Source: Bradyrhizobium iriomotense (lineage in GTDB: Bacteria; Pseudomonadota; Alphaproteobacteria; Rhizobiales; Xanthobacteraceae). Taken from it: a stretch of DNA of 64,000 nt. Below, piece by piece: positions 35,094 to 42,730 of the stretch. The DNA lies in NCBI RefSeq assembly GCF_018130765.1, contig NZ_JAFCJZ010000015.1, positions 124,001 to 188,000 on the forward strand, written 5' to 3'. The translations under genes and the position numbers were made by a program. The notes under the pieces were generated by a model, which was given only the letters and a program-made list of their open reading frames with translations, did not search any database and had not been told where the DNA came from. Positions within the stretch are counted from its first letter, which is position 1, and the number at the start of each line of letters is the position of its first letter.

Positions 35094-36157
35094 CGGGTCA
35101 GCTTGATCTTGAGATTGTCGGGCCATTGCGCGGCCGGATCGAGCTGCACATAGGCCATGCCGGGCAGGCCGGTCTTCACCTGTTCGATGTGCTGGCGCAG
35201 GAGGTCCGGCGCGATATGCGCCTTGATCCGGAACATCAGCTTCTGACGTTCCTCCTCGGTCTCGACGGTCTTGGGCGTGAATTGCGCGACGTCGGCGACG
35301 AAGGTGGCTTTGGCCGGGATCACATATTGCGGGATGGCGTCGAGCACGAGCCGGACCTCGGTGCCAATCGCGACACGGCCGGCATCCGCCGTCGGCAGGA
35401 AGAACGTCATGTAGACGTCGCCGAGATCGACCATGTTGAGGACGCGGCCGCCGGCTGCGAGCACTTCGCCCGGCTGCGACACGCGATACTGCACGCGGCC
35501 ATCGCGCGGCGCCTTCAGCACGCTGTCATTGAGGTCGGCGTTGATGCTTTCGATCGCGGCCTTGGCGGCGTCGACCGAGGCGCCGGCATCGATCACCATG
35601 GCGCGTGAGGAGCTGATCGCGGCTTCCGAGGCCGCAACCTGGGCCTGGGCCGCAGCAAGCGCCGCCTTCGCAGTGGCATTGGTCGAGCGGTCGTCGTCCA
35701 GCACCTGCTGCGACACCGCATTCGTCCTGATCAATTGCTCGGAACGATCGAGCTTGCGGCTCGTCGTATCGAGTTGCGCGATGCGCTGGTCGACCACGGC
35801 CTCCGCAGCCCTGCGCTCGGCCTCGCGCTGGTTCACCAGGCTCTTCGCGGTCTCGACATTGATCGAGGCGCGCTGCAGCTGCGCTTCGGCCTGGCGGCGC
35901 TGTGCCTGCAATTGCTCGGTGTCCATGCGCGCCAGAACCTGGCCGGCGCGCACGAAATCACCTTCGTTGACCAGAATCTCGCGAATCCGGCCCGGCGTCT
36001 TGGTGGCGATGTCGATCTCGACCGCCTCGATGCGACCGTTGCCGCGGGAAAAGCCTGCAGGCAGCGTGTTGGAATCGCGGTGCTGCCAGTAGTAGTAGCC
36101 GCCGCCCGCAACGAGGATGGCGATCGCGGCGACGATGCGCCCCGGTGTGAAGTTCAT
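35090..36157 (-). CDS. HlyD-family membrane fusion protein (YhiI-like)
   Basis: A 355-residue periplasmic adaptor with one N-terminal membrane anchor (about 8-25, IVAAIAILVAGGGYYYW). A lipoyl-like half (GRIEAVEIDIATKTPGRIREILVNEGD) and the paired half (LKAPRDGRVQYRVSQPGEVLAAG) flank a coiled-coil hairpin at about 80-205. I chose ATG 36157 (MNFTPGRI) because the membrane anchor follows; no strong ribosome-binding site is seen, and the frame stays open to 36241. It is the first gene of the efflux operon, whose next gene overlaps it by 4 bp. Confidence 0.87.
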   Translation of the reverse strand: MNFTPGRIVAAIAILVAGGGYYYWQHRDSNTLPAGFSRGNGRIEAVEIDIATKTPGRIREILVNEGDFVRAGQVLARMDTEQLQAQRRQAEAQLQRASINVETAKSLVNQREAERRAAEAVVDQRIAQLDTTSRKLDRSEQLIRTNAVSQQVLDDDRSTNATAKAALAAAQAQVAASEAAISSSRAMVIDAGASVDAAKAAIESINADLNDSVLKAPRDGRVQYRVSQPGEVLAAGGRVLNMVDLGDVYMTFFLPTADAGRVAIGTEVRLVLDAIPQYVIPAKATFVADVAQFTPKTVETEEERQKLMFRIKAHIAPDLLRQHIEQVKTGLPGMAYVQLDPAAQWPDNLKIKLTR

Positions 36158-36202
36158 CTGTTCATTACGCCGTGTGGCGGCGCCCACATGTTGAGACACG
36201 AA

Positions 36203-36231
36203 CGCCCGACCGCTGTTTGCACGGTCGGGCG
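36203..36231. other. Strong stem-loop upstream of efflux operon
   Basis: A perfect 10-bp stem, CGCCCGACCG / CGGTCGGGCG, with a 9-base loop lies 46 bp upstream of the HlyD start. TGAGAC and GTCTCA flank it outside, extending the pairing. There is no U-run, so it might be a 5' leader structure or a terminator for the upstream gene. Confidence 0.4.
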
Positions 36232-36330
36232 GTCTCACCATTGCAGCGATTTTTGCATCGCAACTTGATGCAGATCAGACGGCGGCGCGAGGTGTGCCTG
36301 TCTCTATTTTAGGCAGCTCGTCGCGATGGC

Positions 36331-36359
36331 CCGTCCGCCTTGGTCGATCAGGCGGACGG
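36331..36359. terminator. Stem-loop after the solute-binding protein gene
   Basis: A perfect 10-bp stem, CCGTCCGCCT / AGGCGGACGG, with a 9-base loop lies 47 bp downstream of the solute-binding protein gene on the minus strand. It has the same geometry as the hairpin at 36203. No U-run. Confidence 0.4.
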
Positions 36360-36405
36360 CAAGCCTTGTTGAGCGGGTCGTCGTCGATTCCCAGATTATC
36401 CGTGC

Positions 36406-37611
36406 TCACTTCAGCAGCGGGCAGCCGCCATCCTTCAGCGGCCGGAACGCCTGGTCGGCAGGGACTTCGGCGAGCAATTTGTAGTAATCCCACGGGCCCT
36501 TCGATTCCTCGGGCTTCTTGACCTGGAACAGATACATGCTGTGCACCATGCGGCCGTCTTCGCGGAGCGTGCCGTTGTCGGTGAAGGCATCCTTCACCGG
36601 CAGCTCGCGCATCTTGGCCATCACCGTCTTGGTGTCCTTGGTGCCGGCGGCCTGCACGGCCTTGAGGTAGTGCAGCGTCGCGCTGTAGGTCGCGGCCTGG
36701 TTCATGGTCGGCATGCGCTTGACGCGCTCGAGGAAGCGTTTGCCGAAGGCGCGGGTCTTGTCGTTGAGGTCCCAATAATAGGCCTCGGTGACGATCAGCC
36801 CCTGTGCGAGCTTCAGCCCCAGGCTGTGCACGTCGGAGATGAACATCACGATCGCAGCAAGGTTCTGGCCGCCGGCGACGATGCCGAACTCGCCGGCCTG
36901 CTTGATCGCGTTGATGGTGTCGCCGCCGCCATTAGCGAGCCCGATGATCTTGGCCTTGGAGGCCTGCGCCTGCAGCAGGAAGGACGAGAAGTCCGCCGTG
37001 TTGAGCGGGTGCTTGACGCTGCCGACCACCTTGCCGCCGGCGGCCTTCACGACGTCGCCGGTGTCGCGCTCGACCGAATGGCCGAACAGGTAATCGGCGG
37101 TGAGGAAGAACCAGGTGTCGCCGCCGTTCTTGACGATGGCGCTGCCGACGGTATGGGCGTTGGCATAGGTGTCGTAGGTCCAGTGCGCCGTATAGGGTGA
37201 GCAGGATTTGCCGGTGATGTCGGAGCTCGCCGCGTCCGTCACGATCATGATCTTCTCGTACTGCTTCGACAACTCCATCACCGCGAGCGCGGTGGCGGAG
37301 GTCGGCAGGTCGATGATCATGTCGACGCCTTCGGTCTCCCACCATTTGCGGGCGATGGTGGAGGCGACGTCAGGCTTGTTGAGCACGTCGGCCGAGACCA
37401 TGTCGATCGGCTTGCCGAACATCTGCCCGCCGAAATCTTCGATGGCCATCTTGGTGGCCTCGACATTCCCCATGCCGCCGATGTCGGAATAGACCGAGGA
37501 GAAGTCGGAGAGCACGCCGATCTTGAGCGGGGTCTGCTGGGCCGAGGCTGGGATGATCAGGGCAGCCGACAGCAGGCCGGCCGCAGACACGAGGGCTGCG
37601 ATAGGTCTCAT
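36406..37611 (-). CDS. ABC transporter solute-binding protein (branched-chain amino acid/aromatic type)
   Basis: A 401-residue periplasmic protein with a signal peptide (MRPIAALVSAAGLLSAALIIPASA, cleavage near 24). It belongs to the LivJ-like type I binding proteins (IGVLSDFSSVYSDIGGMGNVEATKMAIEDFGG). Such proteins in rhizobia often bind aromatic or hydroxy acids. No permease or ATPase gene adjoins it, so it must work with a transporter elsewhere. It is divergent from a FadR-type regulator. The 13-bp palindrome TTTGTCCGACAAA lies 37 bp before its start. Regulation by that regulator is likely. Last Cys (GGCPLLK) is notable but unexplained. Confidence 0.87.
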   Translation of the reverse strand: MRPIAALVSAAGLLSAALIIPASAQQTPLKIGVLSDFSSVYSDIGGMGNVEATKMAIEDFGGQMFGKPIDMVSADVLNKPDVASTIARKWWETEGVDMIIDLPTSATALAVMELSKQYEKIMIVTDAASSDITGKSCSPYTAHWTYDTYANAHTVGSAIVKNGGDTWFFLTADYLFGHSVERDTGDVVKAAGGKVVGSVKHPLNTADFSSFLLQAQASKAKIIGLANGGGDTINAIKQAGEFGIVAGGQNLAAIVMFISDVHSLGLKLAQGLIVTEAYYWDLNDKTRAFGKRFLERVKRMPTMNQAATYSATLHYLKAVQAAGTKDTKTVMAKMRELPVKDAFTDNGTLREDGRMVHSMYLFQVKKPEESKGPWDYYKLLAEVPADQAFRPLKDGGCPLLK

Positions 37612-37648
37612 GGATACGTTTCCTCTTATGCGGGACTATTCTGCCCCT

Positions 37649-37661
37649 TTTGTCCGACAAA
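37649..37661. promoter_or_regulatory. Putative FadR/GntR operator, copy 1
   Basis: TTTGTC-C-GACAAA, a 6-1-6 palindrome 37 bp upstream of the solute-binding protein start. An identical copy is at 37748-37760. The shape suits GntR/FadR regulators; the regulator gene is adjacent. Confidence 0.75.
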
Positions 37662-37747
37662 GTTAGAGTGAGGTTCCGCAGGAGTCAATTTGCTGCATCC
37701 GCGGCATAAATGATGATGTTTGACGTGCTTTCGGACCCATCCTATAG

Positions 37748-37760
37748 TTTGTCCGACAAA
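37748..37760. promoter_or_regulatory. Putative FadR/GntR operator, copy 2
   Basis: The same 13-bp palindrome, TTTGTC-C-GACAAA, ends 17 bp before the regulator's GTG start. It would allow autoregulation. Centres of the two copies are 99 bp apart. Confidence 0.75.
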
Positions 37761-37777
37761 CGCCATTAGGAGCTATC

Positions 37778-38545
37778 GTGCCCGTCGCGCCGCTGTTCCG
37801 CCCGATCGATGTCGCGCCGGCCTATCAGAAGGTCGCCGACGCCATCGAGCGCGAGATCGTCAATGGTCGCATCAAGCCGGGCGATCCCATCGGCACCGAG
37901 CACGACCTGGTCCGCCAGTTCGGCGTCAACCGTTCGACCATTCGCGAGGGCATCCGCGTGCTGGAGGAGGGCGGGCTGATCCGCCGCGATTCATCGCGCC
38001 GCCTGCACGCCTGCCTGCCGCGCTATAGCAAGCTCGCGAGCCGCCTCAGCCGCGCGCTGGTGTTGCACGAAGTGACCTTCCGCGAGCTCTACGAGGCTTC
38101 GATGACGCTGGAGGTCGCCAGCATCGAGGGTGCGGTGGAGCGGGCGAGCGAGGAGAATGTCGCCGAGCTTGCCGACAATCTCGCGCGCAGCGAGGCAGTC
38201 GTTGGTAATCCCGCGATGCTTGCCGAATGCGACGCCGAATTCCATGTGCTGGTCGCAAAAGCCTCGCAGAACCGCGTGCTCCAGCTTGCGCGCGAGCCTG
38301 CGGCGCAACTGTTCTACCCGACCACCGAGATGATCGTGACGGGCGTCGCCGAAGGCGGCCCGCGCCTCGTCGCCGCGCACCGCCATCTCATCGATGCGAT
38401 CCGCCGGCGCGACCGCGAAGCCGGCGTGCTGTGGACCCGCCGGCATCTGCAGGACTGGCGGCGAGGTTTCGAGAAGATCGCCTCGCTCGATCGGTCCGTC
38501 GAGCACATGTACATGGAGCACGCGCAGGCGGCCCGGCGCAGATAG
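37778..38545 (+). CDS. FadR/GntR-family transcriptional regulator (FCD domain)
   Basis: A 255-residue regulator. The winged helix (about 15-75) has the GntR pattern EREIVNGRIKPGDPIGTEHDLVRQFGVNRSTIREGIRVLEEGGLIRR. The FCD domain (about 95-235) has the metal-binding acidic and His residues (ECDAEFHVLVAKAS, VAAHRHLIDAI). Such regulators sense acyl or organic acids. Start is GTG 37778 with GGAG at the right distance. Targets are probably itself and the divergent solute-binding protein, through TTTGTCCGACAAA. The acyl-CoA ligase follows 69 bp downstream on the same strand and may belong to the regulon. Confidence 0.87.
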   Translation: MPVAPLFRPIDVAPAYQKVADAIEREIVNGRIKPGDPIGTEHDLVRQFGVNRSTIREGIRVLEEGGLIRRDSSRRLHACLPRYSKLASRLSRALVLHEVTFRELYEASMTLEVASIEGAVERASEENVAELADNLARSEAVVGNPAMLAECDAEFHVLVAKASQNRVLQLAREPAAQLFYPTTEMIVTGVAEGGPRLVAAHRHLIDAIRRRDREAGVLWTRRHLQDWRRGFEKIASLDRSVEHMYMEHAQAARRR

Positions 38546-38614
38546 CGTCGCACGACAAGACGCAAGATTTCAGAAAAGAAATCCTACCAACAAAGACATC
38601 ATACGGAGGAACAC

Positions 38615-40228
38615 ATGACCGGCGACACCGCAGCCACCATCTCGAAAGCGCGCGAGCATTCGATCGGCGATCTCCTGCGCCGCTCCGCAGGCCGCGAGCC
38701 GAACAAGCTCGCGGTGAGCTGCGGCAATGTCAGCTGGACCTTTGCCGAGATGGACGCGATCTGCAACCGGCTCGGGCGCGGCCTGCTGGGACTCGGCGTC
38801 AGGAAGGGCGACCGCCTCGCGGTGCTCTCGCGCAACTCGCACGCCTTCGCGGCGCTGCGCTTCGCGGTGGCGCGGATCGGCGCGGTGCTGGTGCCGATCA
38901 ACTTCATGCTCAATCCGGATGAGATCAATTTCATCTTGAAGAGTTCTGGCGCAAAGCTGCTCGCGACCGGGCCTGACTTCGTCGAGCCCGCGAAGGCGGC
39001 AAGCGCGAAGGATTGCGCGGTCGAGAAGATGATCTGGCTGCCGGGCGAAGATCCCGCCACGGCTCCGGCCGGCCTCACCACCTTCGACGATCTGCTTGAT
39101 CCCGACGGCTCGTTCCTGGAAGCATCGGTGGACAGCCGCGATCTCGCGCAGATCGTCTACACCAGCGGCACGGAGTCCCTGCCCAAGGGCGCGATGCTGA
39201 CCCATGAAGCCGTGATGTGGCAGTATGTCAGCTGCGTCATCGACGGTGGCATGAGCGCGGAGGACAAGTTCCTGCATGCGCTGCCGCTCTATCACTGTGC
39301 GCAGCTCGACGTCTTCCTCGGGCCGCAAATCTATCTCGGCGCCTCCGGCGTCATCACGGGCAAGCCGACCGCCGACAACATCCTGGCGCTGATCCAGGCG
39401 CACAGGATCACGTCCTTCTTCGCGCCGCCGACGATCTGGATCGCGATGCTGCGCTCGCCGAACTTCGACAAGACCGACCTGTCGACGCTGCAGAAGGGCT
39501 ATTACGGCGCCTCGATCATGCCGGTGGAGGTCCTGCTCGAACTTCAGCGCCGCCTGCCCGCCGTAAAATTCTGGAATTTCTACGGCCAGACCGAGATCGC
39601 GCCGCTGGCGACCGTGCTGCGTCCCGAGGATCAGCTGCGCAAGGCGGGCTCGGCCGGCAAGCCGGTGCTCAATGTCGAGACGCGCGTCGTCAACACGGCG
39701 ATGGAGGACGTCAAGGTCGGTGAAGTCGGCGAGATCGTGCATCGCTCGCCGCATCTCTTGTCCGGCTATTACAACGATCCCGTGAAGACTGCGGCGGCGT
39801 TCAGCGGCGGCTGGTTTCACTCCGGCGATCTCGCCACCGTCGATGACGAGGGCCACATCACCGTGGTCGATCGCGTCAAGGACATGATCAAGACCGGCGG
39901 CGAGAATGTCGCGAGCCGCGAGGTCGAGGAGATGGTCTATCGCATTCCAGGGGTTTCCGAGGTCGCCGTGGTCGGCCTGCCCGACCCGCGCTGGATCGAG
40001 GCGGTCACCGCCATCGTCGTGGTCAAGACCGGCGAGAAGCTCGACGAGGAAACCGTCATCAGGCATTGCGCCGGCCACATGGCGCATTTCAAGGTGCCCA
40101 AGCGCGTGATCTTCGTGGATGCCCTGCCGAAGAATCCGAGCGGCAAGCTGCTCAAGCGCGAGCTGCGCCAGCGCTTCGTCGGCGGTGAGACGCTCGACAA
40201 GGCGGTCCAGAAGAGCTTTGGGACATAG
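38615..40228 (+). CDS. Acyl-CoA synthetase (AMP-forming ligase, FadD-like)
   Basis: A 537-residue AMP-forming ligase that makes an acyl-CoA from acid, ATP and CoA. The P-loop motif is YTSGTESLPKGAMLTH at 182-197, in which Glu replaces the second Thr-Gly of YTSGTTGxPKG. NFYGQTEIAP and the C-terminal PKNPSGKLLKREL with the catalytic Lys near 515 are intact. The start has GGAGGAACAC. It lies 69 bp after the FadR-type regulator and is probably cotranscribed. Together with the solute-binding protein it looks like an import-and-activation unit for a carboxylic acid. The acid is unknown. Confidence 0.88.
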   Translation: MTGDTAATISKAREHSIGDLLRRSAGREPNKLAVSCGNVSWTFAEMDAICNRLGRGLLGLGVRKGDRLAVLSRNSHAFAALRFAVARIGAVLVPINFMLNPDEINFILKSSGAKLLATGPDFVEPAKAASAKDCAVEKMIWLPGEDPATAPAGLTTFDDLLDPDGSFLEASVDSRDLAQIVYTSGTESLPKGAMLTHEAVMWQYVSCVIDGGMSAEDKFLHALPLYHCAQLDVFLGPQIYLGASGVITGKPTADNILALIQAHRITSFFAPPTIWIAMLRSPNFDKTDLSTLQKGYYGASIMPVEVLLELQRRLPAVKFWNFYGQTEIAPLATVLRPEDQLRKAGSAGKPVLNVETRVVNTAMEDVKVGEVGEIVHRSPHLLSGYYNDPVKTAAAFSGGWFHSGDLATVDDEGHITVVDRVKDMIKTGGENVASREVEEMVYRIPGVSEVAVVGLPDPRWIEAVTAIVVVKTGEKLDEETVIRHCAGHMAHFKVPKRVIFVDALPKNPSGKLLKRELRQRFVGGETLDKAVQKSFGT

Positions 40229-40251
40229 CAGGGGCCGCCCCGGCGGAGCCC

Positions 40252-40372
40252 GCTTAAAGCGCGATGAGATTTGGATGAATCGTCATCGCGCTTCAGGTTG
40301 TTGTTTACGCATGATCTTTCCGGAAAACCGCTTCGCACTTTGCGCTAGCGCGGCCCTTCGGGTCCGGATCAT
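40252..40372. repeat. Palindromic repeat (GCGATGAGATTTGGATGAATCGTCATCGC type)
   Basis: Contains GCGCGATGAGATTTGGAT..ATCGTCATCGCGC, then CATGATCTTTCCGGAAAACC and GGTCCGGATCATG, which pair as a second stem. Located between the ligase and the AraC gene. Confidence 0.6.
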
Positions 40373-40375
40373 GCT

Positions 40376-41326
40376 TTAATCGGCCTCGCCGGCCAGCTTC
40401 CTGACATCGTCGGGCGTCGCTCCGAAGCGACGGCGAAACGCGCGATGGAAGTAGGAGACGTCGTGAAATCCCGCGAGATGCGCGATCTCGATGATCTTGC
40501 GCGAGCGCAGGCCCGGATTCCGAAGCAGCCGCTCGGCGCGCAGCAGACGTTGCTCGAGCACGAAGCCGCTATAGGTGATGCCGGCCTTCTCGAACAGCAA
40601 CTGGATCGTGCGCGGGCTGATGCGGTGCGTAGCCGCAAGGTCGGACAGCGACATTGCGGCGCGGTCCAACTGCGCCAGAATGTCGGCCTTGATGGCTTCG
40701 AAACGCGCTGCCGCAAGGCCGCGCAGTCGCGCCTCCTCGGCGACATCGCCGCGCGCCCCGATCATCAGCACGGAGAGGTCGAACAGGTGCTGCGAGACCG
40801 CATCGAGCTCCGCGGGAGCGAGCTTGTCGGCATGCGCATGCGCGAGGTCGTAATATCGCAGGAACATCGATGCGATGGGGCTGGCGCCGGCGATCGGCCG
40901 CGCGATCAGATCCTCGGCGTTCGGACACGCGCGCAGCAGCGTCTTTCGCGGCAGCAGCGCGGTCTTGAAATTGCCGTGGGCCGTCTGGGTGATGCGGGCG
41001 CCCTTGATCGAGGGATCGCCGATGGTGATGTCGCCTGCGGCGATCTCCAGCGTCCTGTTTCCCATGGCCCCGCTCAACGCCGAATTGGGCGACAGCGAGA
41101 TCACCAGTTCGTCGTTGGTCCCCAACGACACGAACGACACCGGTGTGCCGAACGAGGCTGAGAGTCTGAGGCGGGGAAGGATGGCCGGCGCAATGGTCCG
41201 GTGGACGCGCCCTTCGCCGACCGGCACGAAATCGACGTTCGCCACCTGACGGCAAAACTGCTCGCGCCACATTTCGTAGGCTGGACCGTTGGGGTCGCCA
41301 TCGAATGAGAGTTGCGGCTGGGTCAT
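40376..41326 (-). CDS. AraC-family transcriptional regulator (second)
   Basis: A 316-residue AraC/XylS regulator. The C-terminal DNA-binding domain (about 215-310) carries ATHRISPRTIQLLFEKAGITYSG and IAHLAGFHDVSYFHRAFRRRFGATPDDVRKLAG. The N-terminal 190 residues are of the AraC_binding_2 type, as in the regulator at 18744, with which it shares the pattern DISV-like..IGARGDVAEEARLRGLAAARFEAIKADI. I chose ATG 41326 (MTQPQLSFDG); the frame is open further upstream. Its targets are not evident; the divergent neighbour is 439 bp away. Confidence 0.85.
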   Translation of the reverse strand: MTQPQLSFDGDPNGPAYEMWREQFCRQVANVDFVPVGEGRVHRTIAPAILPRLRLSASFGTPVSFVSLGTNDELVISLSPNSALSGAMGNRTLEIAAGDITIGDPSIKGARITQTAHGNFKTALLPRKTLLRACPNAEDLIARPIAGASPIASMFLRYYDLAHAHADKLAPAELDAVSQHLFDLSVLMIGARGDVAEEARLRGLAAARFEAIKADILAQLDRAAMSLSDLAATHRISPRTIQLLFEKAGITYSGFVLEQRLLRAERLLRNPGLRSRKIIEIAHLAGFHDVSYFHRAFRRRFGATPDDVRKLAGEAD

Positions 41327-41764
41327 CGGTCGAGTGGAAGTCGTTCGCTGGGCGATTTGCTGCAGCCAGTATCCTCGCCGCCGGGCCAGGGCGTCGCAAC
41401 GAGAAAAGCGCCGGATTGCGTGATAAGCCACTCGCAATGGCGCGTTGAGGCCGTGACCAGGTGCCGCAGTCAGCTATTTGCTCGGATTGCACGAGCAAAT
41501 TGTGCCAAGATTTCCCGCGGCGATTGGTCTCAATGCTTCTTCACGGCCGCTCCGAACGCCAGCCACAGTGCCGATGACGCAAGACCAAAGCTGCCGAGCA
41601 GCAGGAAGGTCGGGCCGTGGTCTCGTGCAAAGCTGATCGTGATGGCCGGCCGATTGCGCCGGCATGGACCAGAACGTAACCTGCTGACAGCGTTGGTTCC
41701 TCGTTTCTCACGTCGGCGGGACGATGTTGCATCACGTCGTTCCGTCCTTTTTCGGATCCTGACC
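41327..41764. other. Gap holding a small hydrophobic ORF relic
   Basis: 438 bp between AraC and the zinc-ribbon MBL gene. On the minus strand a frame (41530-41766) ends with a membrane-helix-like segment, ITISFARDHGPTFLLLGSF..SALWLAFGAAVKKH. It has no credible start or ribosome-binding site next to that segment. It may be a decayed small membrane protein. Otherwise nothing is recognised. Confidence 0.35.
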
Positions 41765-42568
41765 ATGTCCCTCTGGACCTGCGAAACCTGCGGCGCGCAA
41801 TTTTCGGAGAGCGGACGTCCGCCTGCGTCCTGCCCGATCTGTGAGGACGAACGGCAATTCGTGAACTGGAAGGGACAGACCTTCCTGACGCGCGAGGCGC
41901 TGGCGGAACGTCACCGCGTGGTCTGGCGCGACGATCTGGGCCTCACCGGTCTCGGGCTCGAGCCGAGTTTTGCCATCGGCCAGCGTGCGCTGCTGGTGCC
42001 GCTGGCGGAGGGATGCATGATGTGGGACTGCGTGCCGCTGGCGACGCCGGAGGCGATCGCGCATGTCCGCTCGCTCGGAGGGTTGAAGGCGATCGCGATC
42101 TCGCACCCGCATTATTATGGCGCGCTCGCCGACTGGAGCGAGGCCTTCGGAGGTGTGCCGGTCTACCTGCATGCCGATGATCGCCAATGGGTGACGCGTC
42201 CGCATCCATCGATCGTGCACTGGACCGGCGATCAGCACCGCATCTCCGACGATTTGCTGCTGCTGCGCACCGGCGGCCATTTCGCCGGCGCCACCATGCT
42301 GCACTGGGCACGCGGCGCGGACGGCGGGGGCGCGCTGCTCACCGGCGATATCGCGCAGGTGACCATGGACCGCCGCTTCGTCAGCTTCATGTACTCCTAT
42401 CCGAACTACATGCCGCTCAACGCAGCCGCCGTGAGGCGGATCGCTGGCGCCGTCGAGCCGCTCGCCTTCGATCGCATCTATGGCGCCTGGTGGGGACGCA
42501 ACATCGCCAGCGGTGCCAAGGCCGCCTTCGCGGCATCGGTGGCGCGATATATCGTGGCCATCGCCTGA
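41765..42568 (+). CDS. Zinc-ribbon MBL-fold protein with altered metal motif
   Basis: A 267-residue protein: an N-terminal zinc ribbon or rubredoxin-like knuckle (Cys6, Cys9, Cys23, Cys26) followed by a metallo-beta-lactamase fold. The HxHxDH motif is reduced to HPHYYG (His114, His116, then Tyr118 and Gly119 in place of Asp and His). Later fold residues TGGHFAGATMLHW and LLTGDIAQV are kept. It may bind one metal or none at the usual site. ATG 41765 has only a weak ribosome-binding site. Downstream, on the same strand, is the MetX-like hydrolase. Confidence 0.75.
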   Translation: MSLWTCETCGAQFSESGRPPASCPICEDERQFVNWKGQTFLTREALAERHRVVWRDDLGLTGLGLEPSFAIGQRALLVPLAEGCMMWDCVPLATPEAIAHVRSLGGLKAIAISHPHYYGALADWSEAFGGVPVYLHADDRQWVTRPHPSIVHWTGDQHRISDDLLLLRTGGHFAGATMLHWARGADGGGALLTGDIAQVTMDRRFVSFMYSYPNYMPLNAAAVRRIAGAVEPLAFDRIYGAWWGRNIASGAKAAFAASVARYIVAIA

Positions 42569-42606
42569 GACCCGGCGCCGCGATCGGATTTATCTTGCCG
42601 GTCGGC

Positions 42607-42633
42607 AATAAATGTACTAAACGTACAGTTATT
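42607..42633. promoter_or_regulatory. Long inverted repeat upstream of MetX-like gene
   Basis: AATAA-a-TGTAC-TAAAC-GTACA-g-TTATT: outer and inner arms are complementary with one mismatch pair, a TetR-like operator shape about 98 bp before the MetX-like gene start. No TetR-type gene lies beside it. Confidence 0.6.
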
Positions 42634-42730
42634 GAGTGTGGCGCAACGGCGCGCTGCAGCCCGGCATGATCGATGCATCGCCATTGCCGCGGCGCGTTGT
42701 GAGGCCGCGCGAGCGAGGGGTGGACGCATC

